64,000 nucleotides of DNA from Marsupella aquatica (taxonomy: Eukaryota > Marchantiophyta). Every line of letters starts with the position of its first letter. Position 1 is the first letter of the stretch. This document shows positions 42,746 through 54,639 of the stretch, piece after piece. Location: contig OZ316896.1 in the NCBI GenBank assembly GCA_973895155.1, forward strand, positions 21,142,001-21,206,000, read 5' to 3'. The notes under the pieces were generated by a model, which worked only from the letters and a program-made list of their open reading frames with translations, was not told the DNA's origin and made no database searches. Both the position numbers and the translations under genes were made by a program.

Positions 42746-45700
42746 TCACGACACCGGTGGCTGGTCCTCAATGGACGCCCCCAACGCTTCCTCCGCAACC
42801 ATTGCCGTTGGTCCGTCCTCTGATAGATTACCTGCCCCTAACCGAGTCAACTCTTCATCGGCCTGACTGGGTCCCCCCTCGGCTTTGGCCTCAGCATCGG
42901 TCACGGCCTCCGCTACGGCTACGGTCTCCCCGACATGTTCTAGTGGAGGATTTGGTACCTCGACAGCATTACTGGTTCTCCCGGCCTCGGCCTTGCCATC
43001 TCCACTTCCTAGGACAGGTGGATCCACCGCCGTGCCGATGCCGGAGGTTGGTGCCGGGTTTATCTTCTCTGTCACAACGGCTTGAGAAGCCGTATAACTC
43101 CCAGACCTAGAAGGTTTCCGCTTCTTCTTCTTCCCTATTTCGATAGCCGGTTCCTTCCCCTTGCCACTTACCTCCGGCACAGGGGTGAGTGTTTTGGCTT
43201 GTCCTGCGGCCAATACTACCCCTGGTAACTGGGTTCCCCCAATTGGAGTTGGACCTGATGAAGCCAAGCATTTAAATACTGCGGCTTGTGTCTTCAGCTG
43301 CTCCGTTTGGTTGTCGGCCCGCCACTGTAGGTTCTCCATCTTCCTCGTGATTTCCTCCAACTCCTCCTAGGTCTCGTCCAGGTCCTTGCCTCCTCCAGCT
43401 CTTTATTGGCTTCCTCCAATTCTTTTTTCAAGGTAGCCCTCTCCTCCTGGGTTGCTCTTAGCTCCTTGTCGAGCTCCGCTACGACCACATACTCCATCTT
43501 ATTCATCTTGGCATAAGTTTGGTCGAGCTGGTCGTCCTTTTCACGCAGGTCGGCCTTGAAGCTGGCCGTCAGGGACGCAAGCTCCTACTGCAGCGCAATA
43601 ATCCCTTGATAGGATTTCCCTAACTCTGCTTCCTTCTGTTCAAGGGCTCCGTGGATATCTTTGAGCTCTCCTTTCAACGCCCTCTCCCTTCTCTGAGTCT
43701 CTGCCATGGTCCGGTTGTTGGCGGTTAAATGGGCCTCCTCTGCGTCCCTTAGCTCTCGCTTCCATTTCTCTCTTTCTTTGACTGCGCCGGCCAACTCTCC
43801 TTGGGTCCGAGTCAATTTATCTTTGATAATCTGATTGTCAGACTAAGCGGTATCCAATTGCCCCTGCATGATGTTTAGCTCATGCCGCTTAATCCGCAAC
43901 TCATCTTGGGCTTTCTTGGCCACCTTCAGGTCTTCCACCTCGGCTTCCATCTCCCTAAGCCGCCGGATGACCTTGTCCTTCTTGCTTCTCTCCAAAGCCA
44001 CCGCTTCTTCTAATCGGTGCTTTTCCAACATCCCCCTCTAGAAAAAGGGTCCCTGCTCCAACTCCTCCCCAAAGATGCTGAGCGCTAGGTCCCCACACAT
44101 CTCCCCGTACTCCATGGCTCTATCCTTAGCATAGGTGGAGTAACTAGAAGTCATCGGCATCAACCACCGCGGCCTCTGCTCCCAAGCCGTATTGCGGATT
44201 TCTTCTATGGTGGCAAGAGGGTTGCTTCTTTTTTTGGCAAGCCGCCTGATGTCCTCCGGCCAATCTCCTCATGGTAAATCCTTCTCCCTAGCCAGGGCTG
44301 CTCTCTCTTCCTCCCTAAGTCGCTCCTGAAATTCTTGTGCCGTCTGCTTTATGCCGTCAAAGCTTGGGGGAGCAACCTCTTGCGGGGGAGACTCGGGGTT
44401 ACTCTGTTGGGTGGGGTCCCCTCGAACTACTCTTGGAAGCGTGGGGATAAATCGGCCACAGGTCCTTACTCCTGGAACATGATGATCCGACCCATAGCCG
44501 GAGTTATCATTGCTGTAGTCCTCCACCGCCTCCTCCACTACTTGGACTCCCGGCTCCTCTGCCTCTGATTTGGGGCTTGAGGCTCCCACGTACATTTGCA
44601 CTCCCGGCTTGTGTTTTGGCCTCAATCTCTCCTTGGTTCCGGTAAAGGGGTCTTCCCTTCTGAGTCGGCTTAGGTCGACTTCTGAGGCAACGTCCTGTAT
44701 CGGTGCCGTTGCCGGAACCGTTCTCTTTTCCTTCTCCAGCAATTTTAGCAGATTTTGCATGCCTGGTTGCTGCATCGGCAAGTCTTCTTTCCTTGGCCTA
44801 AACACGTGCTTGATCGTTGGACTGTCGGGCTGGTTAGGCTTCTCTAGTGCCGGCCTCTGCTCCGGGACCTCCTCCGGTGCCCTTGCTGATAGGGGAAGTA
44901 CTGGGGCAAAGATTTGACTTCTGGCATATCGGCACAACAGCGGCATGTGATAGCCAAGCCGGGGCACGCTTCCCGCGCCAATCACCTGTTGTTCCTCCTT
45001 CAAGATCTTCTTCAGTTGGTTGAGGAGGTACCCATTGTAATCCCGGCTTGGGTTTGGCCTTTCTGCCAGGTAGACCTGAGCCTTGCCGATCTCTGCCCTC
45101 GGCAAGTTACAGTGCATGGTCACCCGCAAGAAATCGATCATCTCTTCGATGTGCGGGTTGGTGCAGGTATTCCGGAAGAAGCCATTCTTCATTGATGGTC
45201 CTGGGAACGACCAGAACTCCTTGTCAAGTAAGGTCTTCCTGGTATCAACCTTGGTCTTATTACCCATCGGCAAGCCAAACACCTCGGCAATCACCCGGGG
45301 AGTGAGATAGAAATCCTTCCCATACACCCTCGTGGAATTGGTCTCGGGTTCCCATGATCCCACAAATTCTAATAAGTCTGAGTCCGGCACCTTCGGATTC
45401 AGCCATGGTAACCTTACAAAGGCTTCCAAGCTGGATCCGGCCATGAAGCCTTGGTACTTCTTGGTCTGCATGGCCGTAAAGCATGCATCCTCCTCCCGTG
45501 CAAGTGTAATTGCACTTCCTTCGGTAGGGTCGCCGCCCAGCCTTTCCAGGTGTCATCGTTTGTTGGAATGGCATTGATGGGATCGACCTCTTCCTCATCG
45601 GCTTCTCCCCTTGTCCTGCTCTGCTGCTCTGCTGGCTTTCTAGGTGCCGCCGACCTCGTTCTTTTTGCCAGGGTGGCCTCTTTGTTGTTGTTTCCTTTCC

Positions 45701-46400
45701 TCTTCATCTCGGCTGCCGTGGATGTTTCTCCTAGCAAGGTTGCCTTCGTCCACCCCTCCGTGTTACCCTTCAACTCCCAGTGTAGGTGGTTGCAGCAATT
45801 GATGGCTTCCCGGATGCCGACGATTATGTTTTCGCAAAATAGAAGGTCGTCGAGCTGATTGGCAGTAGGAGTCCACAAGAACTTGGCCTTGATAAGTTCT
45901 CCTCCTAAGAAATCCGTCTTCTGCAGTTCCCAGAGCTGAGCGAGCTCCTGCCATTCTCGAGCTGCTCTCTCCGATTGTTCGTCCTCGTAAGTCCTGACGT
46001 ACTTACTTGCCCGTTCGAACAGGCATCCCCAAAAATGTGCCGCTTGATTGACGTTGCTCATACCCTCCTTGAGTCGATTGTTGGTATCTGTTCCCACCCC
46101 GAGCGCTTGCCTAAGCAACTGACAGCATTTGGCCTCCCGTAGTTGTCTGCCCAGTTCGTCCTTGCAAATGAGCCACTATTCCTCGCGAGCGATCCTTACC
46201 CCTCTCCTCTTCTGGTCTTCCCTCCCGTTGGTCACCCCTAGCCGCCGACGCTTAGCGCGCCCTAACCTTAATCGTGTTCTCTCCCCCGATGTCCTTACTT
46301 CCGGCCTCGGCCCGGGTTCCATAGTCACCCTTAATTGTTTATATTTTCCTTGTTTTTTGTTCCTATACTAAGGTGTTTCCAGGGTACACTCCTGCTTTAC
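42000..46400 (-). mobile_element. Element B, distant relative of the A family
   Basis: B has the same layout as A on the same strand as A3: one long frame with the FGLP / NGF-x-R-N-x-C domain, a long coiled coil, and a 3' region with the TTCC-GGAA palindrome. Sequence identity with A is low outside these motifs. Its boundaries are approximate and no terminal repeats were found. Confidence 0.5.
42746..46322 (-). pseudogene. B gag-like / plant-mobile-domain-like coiled-coil protein, broken
   Basis: The ATG at 46322 starts MEPGPRPEVR and the frame passes one TAG (46178-46176) into a helical domain, AAHFWGCLFERASKYVR. A one-base shift near 45470 leads into the 400-codon domain with FVRLPWLNPKVPDSDLLEF, VIAEVFGLPMGNKTKVDTRK and MKNGFFRNTCTNPHIEEM. 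A long heptad coiled coil follows (44031-43380, interrupted by stops near 44270, 43843 and 43585), then a basic patch KKKKRKPSRSG and a stop at 42746. The FGLP block and the N-G-F-F-R-N-T-C block align with A1 FGLPEG and NGFLMRTC. Function is unknown; a capsid-like or antisense-frame protein of a retroelement is the best guess. Confidence 0.6.
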
Positions 46401-47060
46401 CATGTAAACCGGCCTAGTGATTCCTGGCTAGGCATCACAGGATGGCTGGGAAGTGGGAGCATTGTTGTCAACTCTTTTGCTTGATCATGGTGACCGCGGC
46501 TCTGGGCTGATCTGAATGAACGATGCCCTCTTATGATGCACTTGGGCTTGTGTTGGTGATTGATGTTCCCTCTCCCACTGTTTTGTGGGCGGGGTGCCGC
46601 ATGTTATGCGCTGGTTGCGTGTGTCTGTGCGTTGTGTGTTCGGCTTTGTTTTATGTCGCTTGGTCTGGCCTTTTGGTCTTTCTGTTTGCCCTCCCCGTGG
46701 GGCTTTTCATGGGGGAACCAAAAATTATTAAAATGTTCCCATTCCAAGGAAATGTCGGACCCGCTGTTAGTCCCACCTGCTCCCAATGCTGCAATTAACC
46801 CCGCTAAGAAACTTGTTGCAAATGTCAAGGCACCCCCCGTAGAGGCTACATCTTCTGAGATTATACTTTTTGGTAGCATTGGAGGCGTGGATGCCGATCC
46901 TTGCTCAATGGTGACTATTTGGGAGATTGAGGAGGCATCTGTTGATACAGTTCCTTGCAACCCCTCTTTGCTTCTACTAGCATGCAATACTGAATTCCCG
47001 AGAGTCATCCATGAGCTTCAAAATTTGAAGCTGCCTCTGGGACTCATTTGTGTCCTCTAC

Positions 47061-47261
47061 CCTGGGCTCTTTGTCGTAACTAATATGTGGAGGACGTGCG
47101 AACGCTCGAAGGGTAGTTTTTTAAAATTTTTAACTAATAATTATAATTATTACCGATAATAAGGGAGCTTTTAATAGTAAAATGGAAATAACAAGGGGTA
47201 AACAAGAAAAGGGCCCGATCATAGGGGTCCACTTCTTTTACATAGAGTGAGGGCCCAAGGG
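47061..47261. mobile_element. MITE M2b (hAT-like, 201 bp)
   Basis: It is nearly identical to M2a along its length (tggaggacgtgcgaacgctc is shared), with ends CCTGGGCTCTTTG and GAGGGCCCAAGGG. An 8-bp duplication TCCTCTAC lies at 47053-47060 and 47262-47269. It is inserted in the LINE 5' part. Confidence 0.9.
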
Positions 47262-49719
47262 TCCTCTACCTTTGACTCCCATCCCTGATTTGACCCCAAA
47301 TTCAAGTGCTCCTATTGCGGAGATTTTGGTACCGTCTTCCCATGGTGAAGCTGAGGATTTAAATGTCATGGAAGAAGAATTGTCGCCCTCTGATATACCT
47401 TCTGATATGGAATTATCAGAGTACGAAGACATTGTCTCATGCTTTGCCATTAAGAAAGACTGAGCAAGGAAATTGGCTCGGCTTTCCCCCCTGAAGATAA
47501 AAAGAAGGATAAGGGCAAGAAAAAAGCCTGAAAACAACGCTCCTTACATTTTGCTTCGGATTCTAAATTGCAGGATGCAGCTGGTTGGGTTACACCTGAG
47601 AGGAGACTCTCTCGGGAATCCAAGAAGCTATCCACGGCTATGCTGAAGGAATTGGTGCTGCCTCAGTGACTTTTGAGGCTCTATCTGCGTACTCAATTCA
47701 AAGTCCTCCCCTCGTCCCGACCTTGCTGATGCTGGGACCTGCAGAGTCCCCGCCACTCCTTTATGATGATGCTCTGGTCGCTCTCTCTAAGGAGGGAGCT
47801 GAGGTGATGGATTTACTAGGAGAATGGGTATTTTCCATTTTGCCTCTTGGAACGTCTGTGGTCTTTGCAATCTAGATCGGAAACATGTTGTACTCAAGTG
47901 GGCCTCCTCTCTACGTCCTCCCCTTGATGTGCTGGCCCTTCAGGAGATTAAGGTGGAGGCTTTCAGACTGGACATTGTGCTACAAACAATTCTACCTTCT
48001 TTTCAGCACTTTTACTCCGCCCCTAATGAGGGCAGGGGCGGAACGGCTATTTTAATCCATCCTTCTTTCAAGGTGACCTCATCTGGACTCCTTGATGGTG
48101 GTAGGGCGGTGTGGATCCAGATGGAGCATGCGGAGGGCAATTTTGGATTGGTAAGTTTGTATGCGCCTAATTCATCTGGAGAAAGATTGCTGCTGTGGAA
48201 TGATTTGCTCAATGCTTTACCGCAAGACTGCTGGATTATCTGTGGTGATTTCAATATGACCAAGAGGGGTGAAAACTCCACTGGCGCTTCCCCTCTTATC
48301 TGTGGCCATGAGCTTGAGTTCTGGCAGTTTCTTAAAACTAAGTTTGACCTCTTGGATGTTATCTCCATTTTGGGCTAGGTAACTGGTGCATCCTTTACCT
48401 AGCGCAGGGTCCGGAATGGTAGATTATTTCAGTCCAGGCTTGACCTGTTTTACTTTAGCGATGAAGGGAGATGGACTGCTGAGATTGTGGATCTCACTCA
48501 TGACGGGTCCTCGGCGCTCTCTGATCATGATCCTGTACTCATTACCTTCCGTCTGATTCCCCTACCCCATTTGGCCTCTAACAAGAAGAGAGCTACTTAT
48601 TTTAAGGCAAACCCCTCTGTTCTTCGAAAGGCTAAGAACCTGAATCTTTTAGAGGCTGCCTGGCGGGGTGATGGTGTGCCATCTGCGGATCCTCATTTAC
48701 GTTTTGCCAATGCATTCCAAAGATTTTGGAAGTGCTTTATGGAGTTGCAATCTTTGCCGGTGCCCCGGGAGGAAGAGCTGGCGATCCTCAGGAACAAACT
48801 TTGCCTCCTCAAAATCTCTATCATGGACGAGTATGCTCTGAATGATTTGCAGGAATTTGCCTATACTGATAACTGTGTTCGCAAAATGGAACTTGAGAAT
48901 GCACATCACTACAGGCGGCTGTCCCGGATCAACTGGCTTGGCCAGGGTGAGGAACCTTCCAAGTTCTACTTCTCCTTTGCATGGTCAAAGCAAAATGTCT
49001 GAGAGAGACAATGGAGTACCTAATTGGAGATGATGGTTCAGAGATTCATGACGAAAATCTGATCATCAAAGAGGTTCAAAATTTCTATGAGGTGCTGTAT
49101 TCTCCACAGGAACTCAATGCTAAGGAGCTTTTGGCAATGCGTGCTGCTAGACGAAAACTCTGCGAGCACACCCATTTTCCCCCCTCTGCCACTGAGAACC
49201 ACCGATTGGAAGCTTTACCCACTACATGACACCCTACTATTGCTACCCAATGATAAAGCACCGGGGGTAGATGGTATGACTGCTGAAGTTCTACGTGCCT
49301 GTTGGGATTTTGTGAAAGCTGATCTATATGACATGATCTGCAACTTTTGGAGGACTGGTCACATTTCCTATGGGATCAAAGATGGCATGATCCATTTTAT
49401 CCCCAAGAAGATTGACAAGCGTCGTTTGTGCGTCTGGAGGCCGTTGACCATGCTAACGACCACATACAAGATTTTGGTGAAGCTACTTGCCCTGCGATTG
49501 AAGGTGCTACTACCCCGAATGATTAGTCCACAGCAAACAGGTTTCATTCCTGGACGTCATATACTGGAAAATATCTCACTAACGTGGTTGACACACGACT
49601 GGATTGAGTTCACGCAGACTCCGTCTCTCTTTTTGCAGCTTGACTTTGAGAAAGCTTTTGACAGGGTCGATCATCTCTATATCTGGGAAACTATGGGCCA
49701 AAAGCAAGCTAGAGGGGGT

Positions 49720-50480
49720 CTAATTTGAGCAAAATAATACCCCTCCTAATACCACCCCTACAACAAAGCTCATAGTATAGTTAGTACTACAAGTCATGTA
49801 ATGATGAGGGAGGAGGTTGTCGCAAGTACAATCACGTTGGAGGGAGGAAGGGCCGAAAAGACATTACTACCGTAACCTCCTATCATTTCAAAATTAGAAA
49901 GGTCAGCAAATCCGGACCGTGCCGTGGTGGCAATCAAGATCAATGGTGGTGGTTGAGGGAGTAGCATTGTTGGATCTTGACCCTTCCTGCTAGAAGGATG
50001 ATCCAAACCGTAGCATTGCCTGCAATCAAGGGAGACCTGGGCGCAAAGTGCGCACTTCCTTTCTATTTCCTTTTTGTCGCGTTGAATCAACTTTCACGAT
50101 GCGTACTCCAGTTTGAATGTTGCGCAATGTGCCAGTTGGAGAAGACCGCAACATTGTGATCCTTGATTAGGTAGCAGGGGAGGGAATGCGGGAGGGAATG
50201 ACATTGCATTTTGGCGCAGGAAGTTGCTTTTAGTCGAGGGCTGCAAGCATTTGAATCTCTGGAAATTTTTGCATTCTCGTTTGCGTTGTGGAGATTGAAG
50301 AGTTACAGGACCTGAGCTACAATTTTGAAAGTTGAGGACATTCGGAAAGTTGCTCTGATTGTTTTCTTCCCCACTTGTTTAATATTGAATGTCTTCTATG
50401 ATCTAGGCCACGCATTAGGCACACATTCAATCTTTTCAAATAAGATGACATTGAACTCACATTCTTGTGTTGTAATTCAG
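49720..50480 (+). other. T2 left-end noncoding region, possible promoter and first exon of the RING gene
   Basis: No long frame is seen. A good splice acceptor (tgttgtaattcag) ends at 50480, so a short 5' exon of the next gene probably lies here, but I cannot place it. Short motifs reading tgcgcaaa or tgcgcac recur near 50040-50120. Confidence 0.4.
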
Positions 50481-53179
50481 GCGCAAGGCACTGGAAGGGA
50501 CGAGTCAGACTCTGGAGTAACGTGCTTTCAAGGGACTCAGGCGGAGTCGCATAGCGCAGGTTTGCGCCCAAATAGTTTGTTGCCAACGCTTGGAGCGAGC
50601 AGCTGGGAGAACTCAAGCTACATAGCAGGTATGTCTTCTGAAATGCCTGGAAAGTCCACGAGTCACAAGCTACCACCGAAATCACACGGTGAGAGTCTTG
50701 TAAAGGTCCCCTCATCAGAAGAGTGGACAGTTGATGAGTTTGTGAAGGACATCGATCATTTCCACAATGTCCTTGGCTTGCCCAATGTGGGAAGCATTCC
50801 GAAGGAGCTCACAAGTGAAGACGTGTCCGCTGAGGTGTTGGAGGAGTATTTTGGGAACAAGTCTGGGAAGAACGGCTACAAGAAGGATGGCGTTAAGGGG
50901 ATTCCTGCCGACGACATCGCCATGCTTACTTGTGCGCTGGACGGAATCGGAAAGTTTCAACCATACACTGTGGAGGTTGCCAAAGGTTTGTACTATGAGC
51001 GGATCTTAAAAAGACCTGTGAATTGGGCAGCTTGTGGTGCAGACAAGCATAGAGGGCAGCTTCGGTTGAGGTTTGTAAGGAAGTCTCCAATCGATAGAAA
51101 CTCGCCACCGTGGAAGAGGATTGAGACAAAGTATATCCCTCCTCTAGACCTCTTCAATAGAATACAGTCCGTTGCGAGTGGAGCACATTGTGAATCACCT
51201 GGGGAGGAGAAACTGGCAAACCTAGAGCTCAAGTCACCCGAAGCCTCGGGTCCTCATTCGAGTAGTCAAAACTTCCCGCAAAACATGAACCAATTGCAGC
51301 AAGATACAATATCTCCAGGTACGGTGTTAGGACTAGAGGCAAATGAGCAAGAGCAAGGTGAGTCCCTTTCTCAGGTAGGTGGTCCGAATCATGAAATGTC
51401 ACCAGAAAATAGTTTCATAGGTTTTCCAGAAGCTCAAACCAAAAAACTTTGCACTGGAGTCACTACTGGCACGCCAGTTCCACACCAGAAGAATACACTT
51501 CTTGAAACAATGTTGGAGGTAGTGGAGGCTAGTCTTGCAGAGCTTGGCCCTGAAATGCAGAAGTCTACACAAGATGCCATTCAATTCACAGCAGCTCAGA
51601 ATGAGGCTACTGATCGAATCAACTCAATTCAAACGACATTGTCAAGGTTGAAAGTGCAAAAGAATGAACTCACTAATATCATCCACGACGTACAGCAACG
51701 CATCCATGCTCAGGTCAAAGAGCAAGCTCAAGTATCTGAGGATCTTGAACTGCTGCAAGATCCTGACGAAGAGCATTCTAAAGACGAGGTAAATGATCTC
51801 ATTTTGTTTAAAGCTACATTTGTTTTCATATTATCTTTGTTGAATGTGATTTTCAGTTGCTTATAACAATCCTGTTGTGTTGGCCGGGACTTGTGCAAGC
51901 ACTTTGCAAAGGGTTGCGAGAAAAATATGTCTCGTGTTGCAATGAAACAAATATACTGCAAGCAAACTTGGCTGCTTCAAAGCAGAAGTGCATTGATGTA
52001 GTCGCAGATGCTCAAGTTCTTATGAAAGAGTTGAATAAGTTGGATGAGGAACAGGAGTATGGGAAACAGACCTTGCACAAGCTAGATCATATAGCATACA
52101 AATTGACAAAGTCCTATGATGCTCTCAATCTAGAGTGCGCAAGACTAAAGGAGCACTTGAATACCTCTCATGCAATTTATGTATGCCCTATTAGTATCAT
52201 TTGTCCTGCGCAGACAGAGGAGGCTTATTTTCCCATAAGCGAATGCCCTGTTTGCTCTCTTGGCTTCTTTTGTAACAATTGGATTCCCACATCATGTGGA
52301 CATTGCTATCATCCAAGTTGTTTGTTCCCGTTGCTTCGAAACGGTGACAGTAAACCTCCTAAGTGTTTAGCCTGTGCTGAAGTGTTTCATCCAGCCTGGC
52401 TGAAGTGCTGGGGTTCATCCCGAGTGGACCATCCAGATGTAGTGAAGCTAGCAGATGATTGGGGTTTGGAAGAACAATCTATCTCTTTTCAAAAGAGCCT
52501 TAGTGATCTGTATTGCAAGAATGCCTTGAATTTAAAGGGAAGGAGGGAGAATCAAGCCTTGAAGCATAAGAAAGTGACCAAGTTATATTCAAAGGTATAT
52601 CACTAAACCTGGTCACTCGAGTTGTTGGCATAGTATGATCTGGCTTTGTCGTACATTGGTATTAGCAGGGATATTGGTCAATTGCTAATTGTGGGATATT
52701 GTTTTGCGCTGCAGGAAAGTGTGAAGAAGTCTATCGAATATCATGAGGCTGTTGGTAAAGCTGCACATGTACACCATGAGTTGTTGAGGGTCTCAAAAGT
52801 TGACATCAAGTCAGTTCCTACTCTAGTTCAAATGCAGACTTCAGCCCCGGAGTCCAAGGGTGAGGTGAATCTCTCAATTGTGAAGGTCGAAAAGGGTGCT
52901 GCTCCAGAACCTGGTTCGGTCACTCAGGTGGAGAATGTCTCTAATGACTCTGAGCCTGGCTCTGAGTCTTGTAAGGGGAGTAGCAAAAAGCGAAAGGCCG
53001 AGGAGAAGAATGGCACAAGCTCCTCTCAAGCTAAGGGGAAGTTAAGGGGTGCTGCTATCAGTCTAGGATTGGATCCTGCTCATGACAAGGGTGGTAATGT
53101 TGCCTTAAAGTCAGTTGAAAAGGTTAAACCACCTGTCAAAGGACGAGGAAGAGGTCGTGGATCAGCTAGGAAATTGTAA
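50481..53179 (+). CDS. T2 gene 1: RING-finger protein with coiled coil, at least three exons
   Basis: Exons 50481-51788, 51857-52594 and 52715-53179 join in phase 0 (introns 68 and 120 nt, GT-AG) with no internal stop. The first in-frame ATG after the acceptor is at 50631; an upstream exon is possible. The N-terminal half has SSEEWTVDEFVKDIDHFHNV and KRPVNWAACGADKHRGQLRL, with no family I recognise. A coiled coil follows (AELGPEMQKSTQDAIQFTAA onwards). Exon 2 carries a RING-type zinc module: C-P-V-C, twelve residues, then C-G-H-C-Y-H-P-S-C and finally C-L-A-C. The C-terminus is basic with RGRGRG. RING proteins commonly act as ubiquitin ligases; why a transposon carries one is unknown. The frame is intact, unlike most in this window. 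Confidence 0.7.
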
Positions 53180-53494
53180 TAGGTGAGGCTGGGTAATTTA
53201 AATAGGACTACTATGTTGACATTGTCGTCTGCCTCTGAGCATTCATGAACCCTAGATGTCTGTCTAGATACCCAATGTGGATGCATCGATGGTAAATTTT
53301 CTTACTCTCCTATTGCTCATCCTTTGTACCAGTCAATTTCTATGTATTGTCACAGGTTTATTTGGTTTAGGGTTCACTCACTTCATACATGCATATTATG
53401 TAGATTTGAATACTCACTTTACATGCACTACCAGACTCAGGTAATTTCTCTGGCTGTGCTTTCATGTCACAGAGTATTTACCTGGTACCTGTGA

Positions 53495-53880
53495 TTGTTA
53501 CTCTAATACTAAGTATTAGTTTAGTACCTTCGGGTATTAGTCTAATACAATAAGGTATTACTGTAAGAGTTTCAGGTGTTAGTCAATTCCTGGTATTTTC
53601 ATAATACCTCAAGTACTATTATCTCAATACCGTTGAGTTTTATCTCAATACCATTGAGTATTATCATAATACCATTGAGTATTATCACAATACCGTGTAT
53701 TATTATCATAATACCTTGTAGTATTGTCACAATACCTTGTAGTATTGTCACAATACCGTGTAGTATTATGTAAATACCTTGTAGTATTATGTAAATACCT
53801 TTGAGTATTATGTAAGTTACGCGTTTGAGTATTGTTTCAAATTCCTGCGAGTATTAGTTCAATACCTTTGAGTAGTAGTG
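53495..53880 (+). repeat. Minisatellite of GTATT...AATAC hairpin units (about 22 bp) in T2
   Basis: Around seventeen loosely repeated units such as aataccattgagtattatca lie in tandem. Each places AATACC against GAGTATT, so every unit can fold on itself. The array sits between T2 gene 1 and gene 2. Confidence 0.8.
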
Positions 53881-54014
53881 TAATCCCTTGAGGATTGTGT
53901 GTCATGTTGTGGTAGTGCAAGCAAGGTTTTGTCATTGAATATCCATCGGGAATCCTTGAGTATTGATTTGAGTATTGGACTTGTAGTTTTGCAGGATCTT
54001 GTTGACGCAGAAGA

Positions 54015-54638
54015 ATGGGGACTCCTGTAACAGAAGTTGAGCAGGTCGTGGAAGCAGGGCAGTCTGCTTCATTTCGAGATGTCGTGGTTCATATTGTGAA
54101 CTTTCATTCAACCTTCCCCCATCCTCGGCGCTTTATTTATAAAGCATGCTCACATCGGCTAGGACATGGAGGCATTTGTGGCACATCAAAGGAGCTCGGC
54201 CGGCAGGTGTGTGGCCATGCAGGGGAGGGTGTTGATACATATGGTTTTGAAGTTGTGATTGTTGATGCGGTGTTTAAGCAGGCAACCCCCATTCGTGCTG
54301 AGATTCGGGATAGCGCTTCAGTCTGGTTGGGGCTAGGAGCTTCAGACCTACGAGCTTGCACCGAACAGGAGCAGATGGACTACATCCGGGCTGTTGCCTT
54401 GCAGTGTCGAAGGTGCTCAGTGGCCTTGGCTGCAAAAGATGGGGTACTATCAGTGGAAATTTTGTCTCTCCTTGGGGTTCCTACCCATAGTTGGGTCCCC
54501 TGGCCTCTCACTGTGACAGTTTCTAGATCCCACCCAAGGTCCACCAATGTGGAACGATCCCTTGTACCAAGAGGATCTCTCCTTTTGGACCAATTGGAGG
54601 GTATTTTAGTCGCACTTCGCCATCAAGGTTTAGATTAG
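54015..54638 (+). CDS. T2 gene 2: unknown 207-residue protein, possibly OB-fold-like
   Basis: A single intact frame starts at ATG 54015, just after a possible splice acceptor (gtagttttgcag, ending at 53993). The middle reads FIYKACSHRLGHGGICG, with further Cys/His, then TYGFEVVIVDAVFKQATPIR, AEIRDSASVWLGLGASDL and CRRC. The order (Y-x-A-C with later C-x-x-C, then strands and R-D-S-A) is faintly like the zinc-ribbon OB fold of replication protein A large subunit. That is weak, and I would not assign a function. Intact length and position between two arrays inside T2 suggest it is a real element gene. Confidence 0.5.
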   Translation: MGTPVTEVEQVVEAGQSASFRDVVVHIVNFHSTFPHPRRFIYKACSHRLGHGGICGTSKELGRQVCGHAGEGVDTYGFEVVIVDAVFKQATPIRAEIRDSASVWLGLGASDLRACTEQEQMDYIRAVALQCRRCSVALAAKDGVLSVEILSLLGVPTHSWVPWPLTVTVSRSHPRSTNVERSLVPRGSLLLDQLEGILVALRHQGLD

Positions 54639-54639
54639 G

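Noticed and set aside
46523-46798. A small membrane protein (hydrophobic frame)
   Set aside because: It overlaps the decayed LINE 5' region in another frame and has no conserved motif or independent support.
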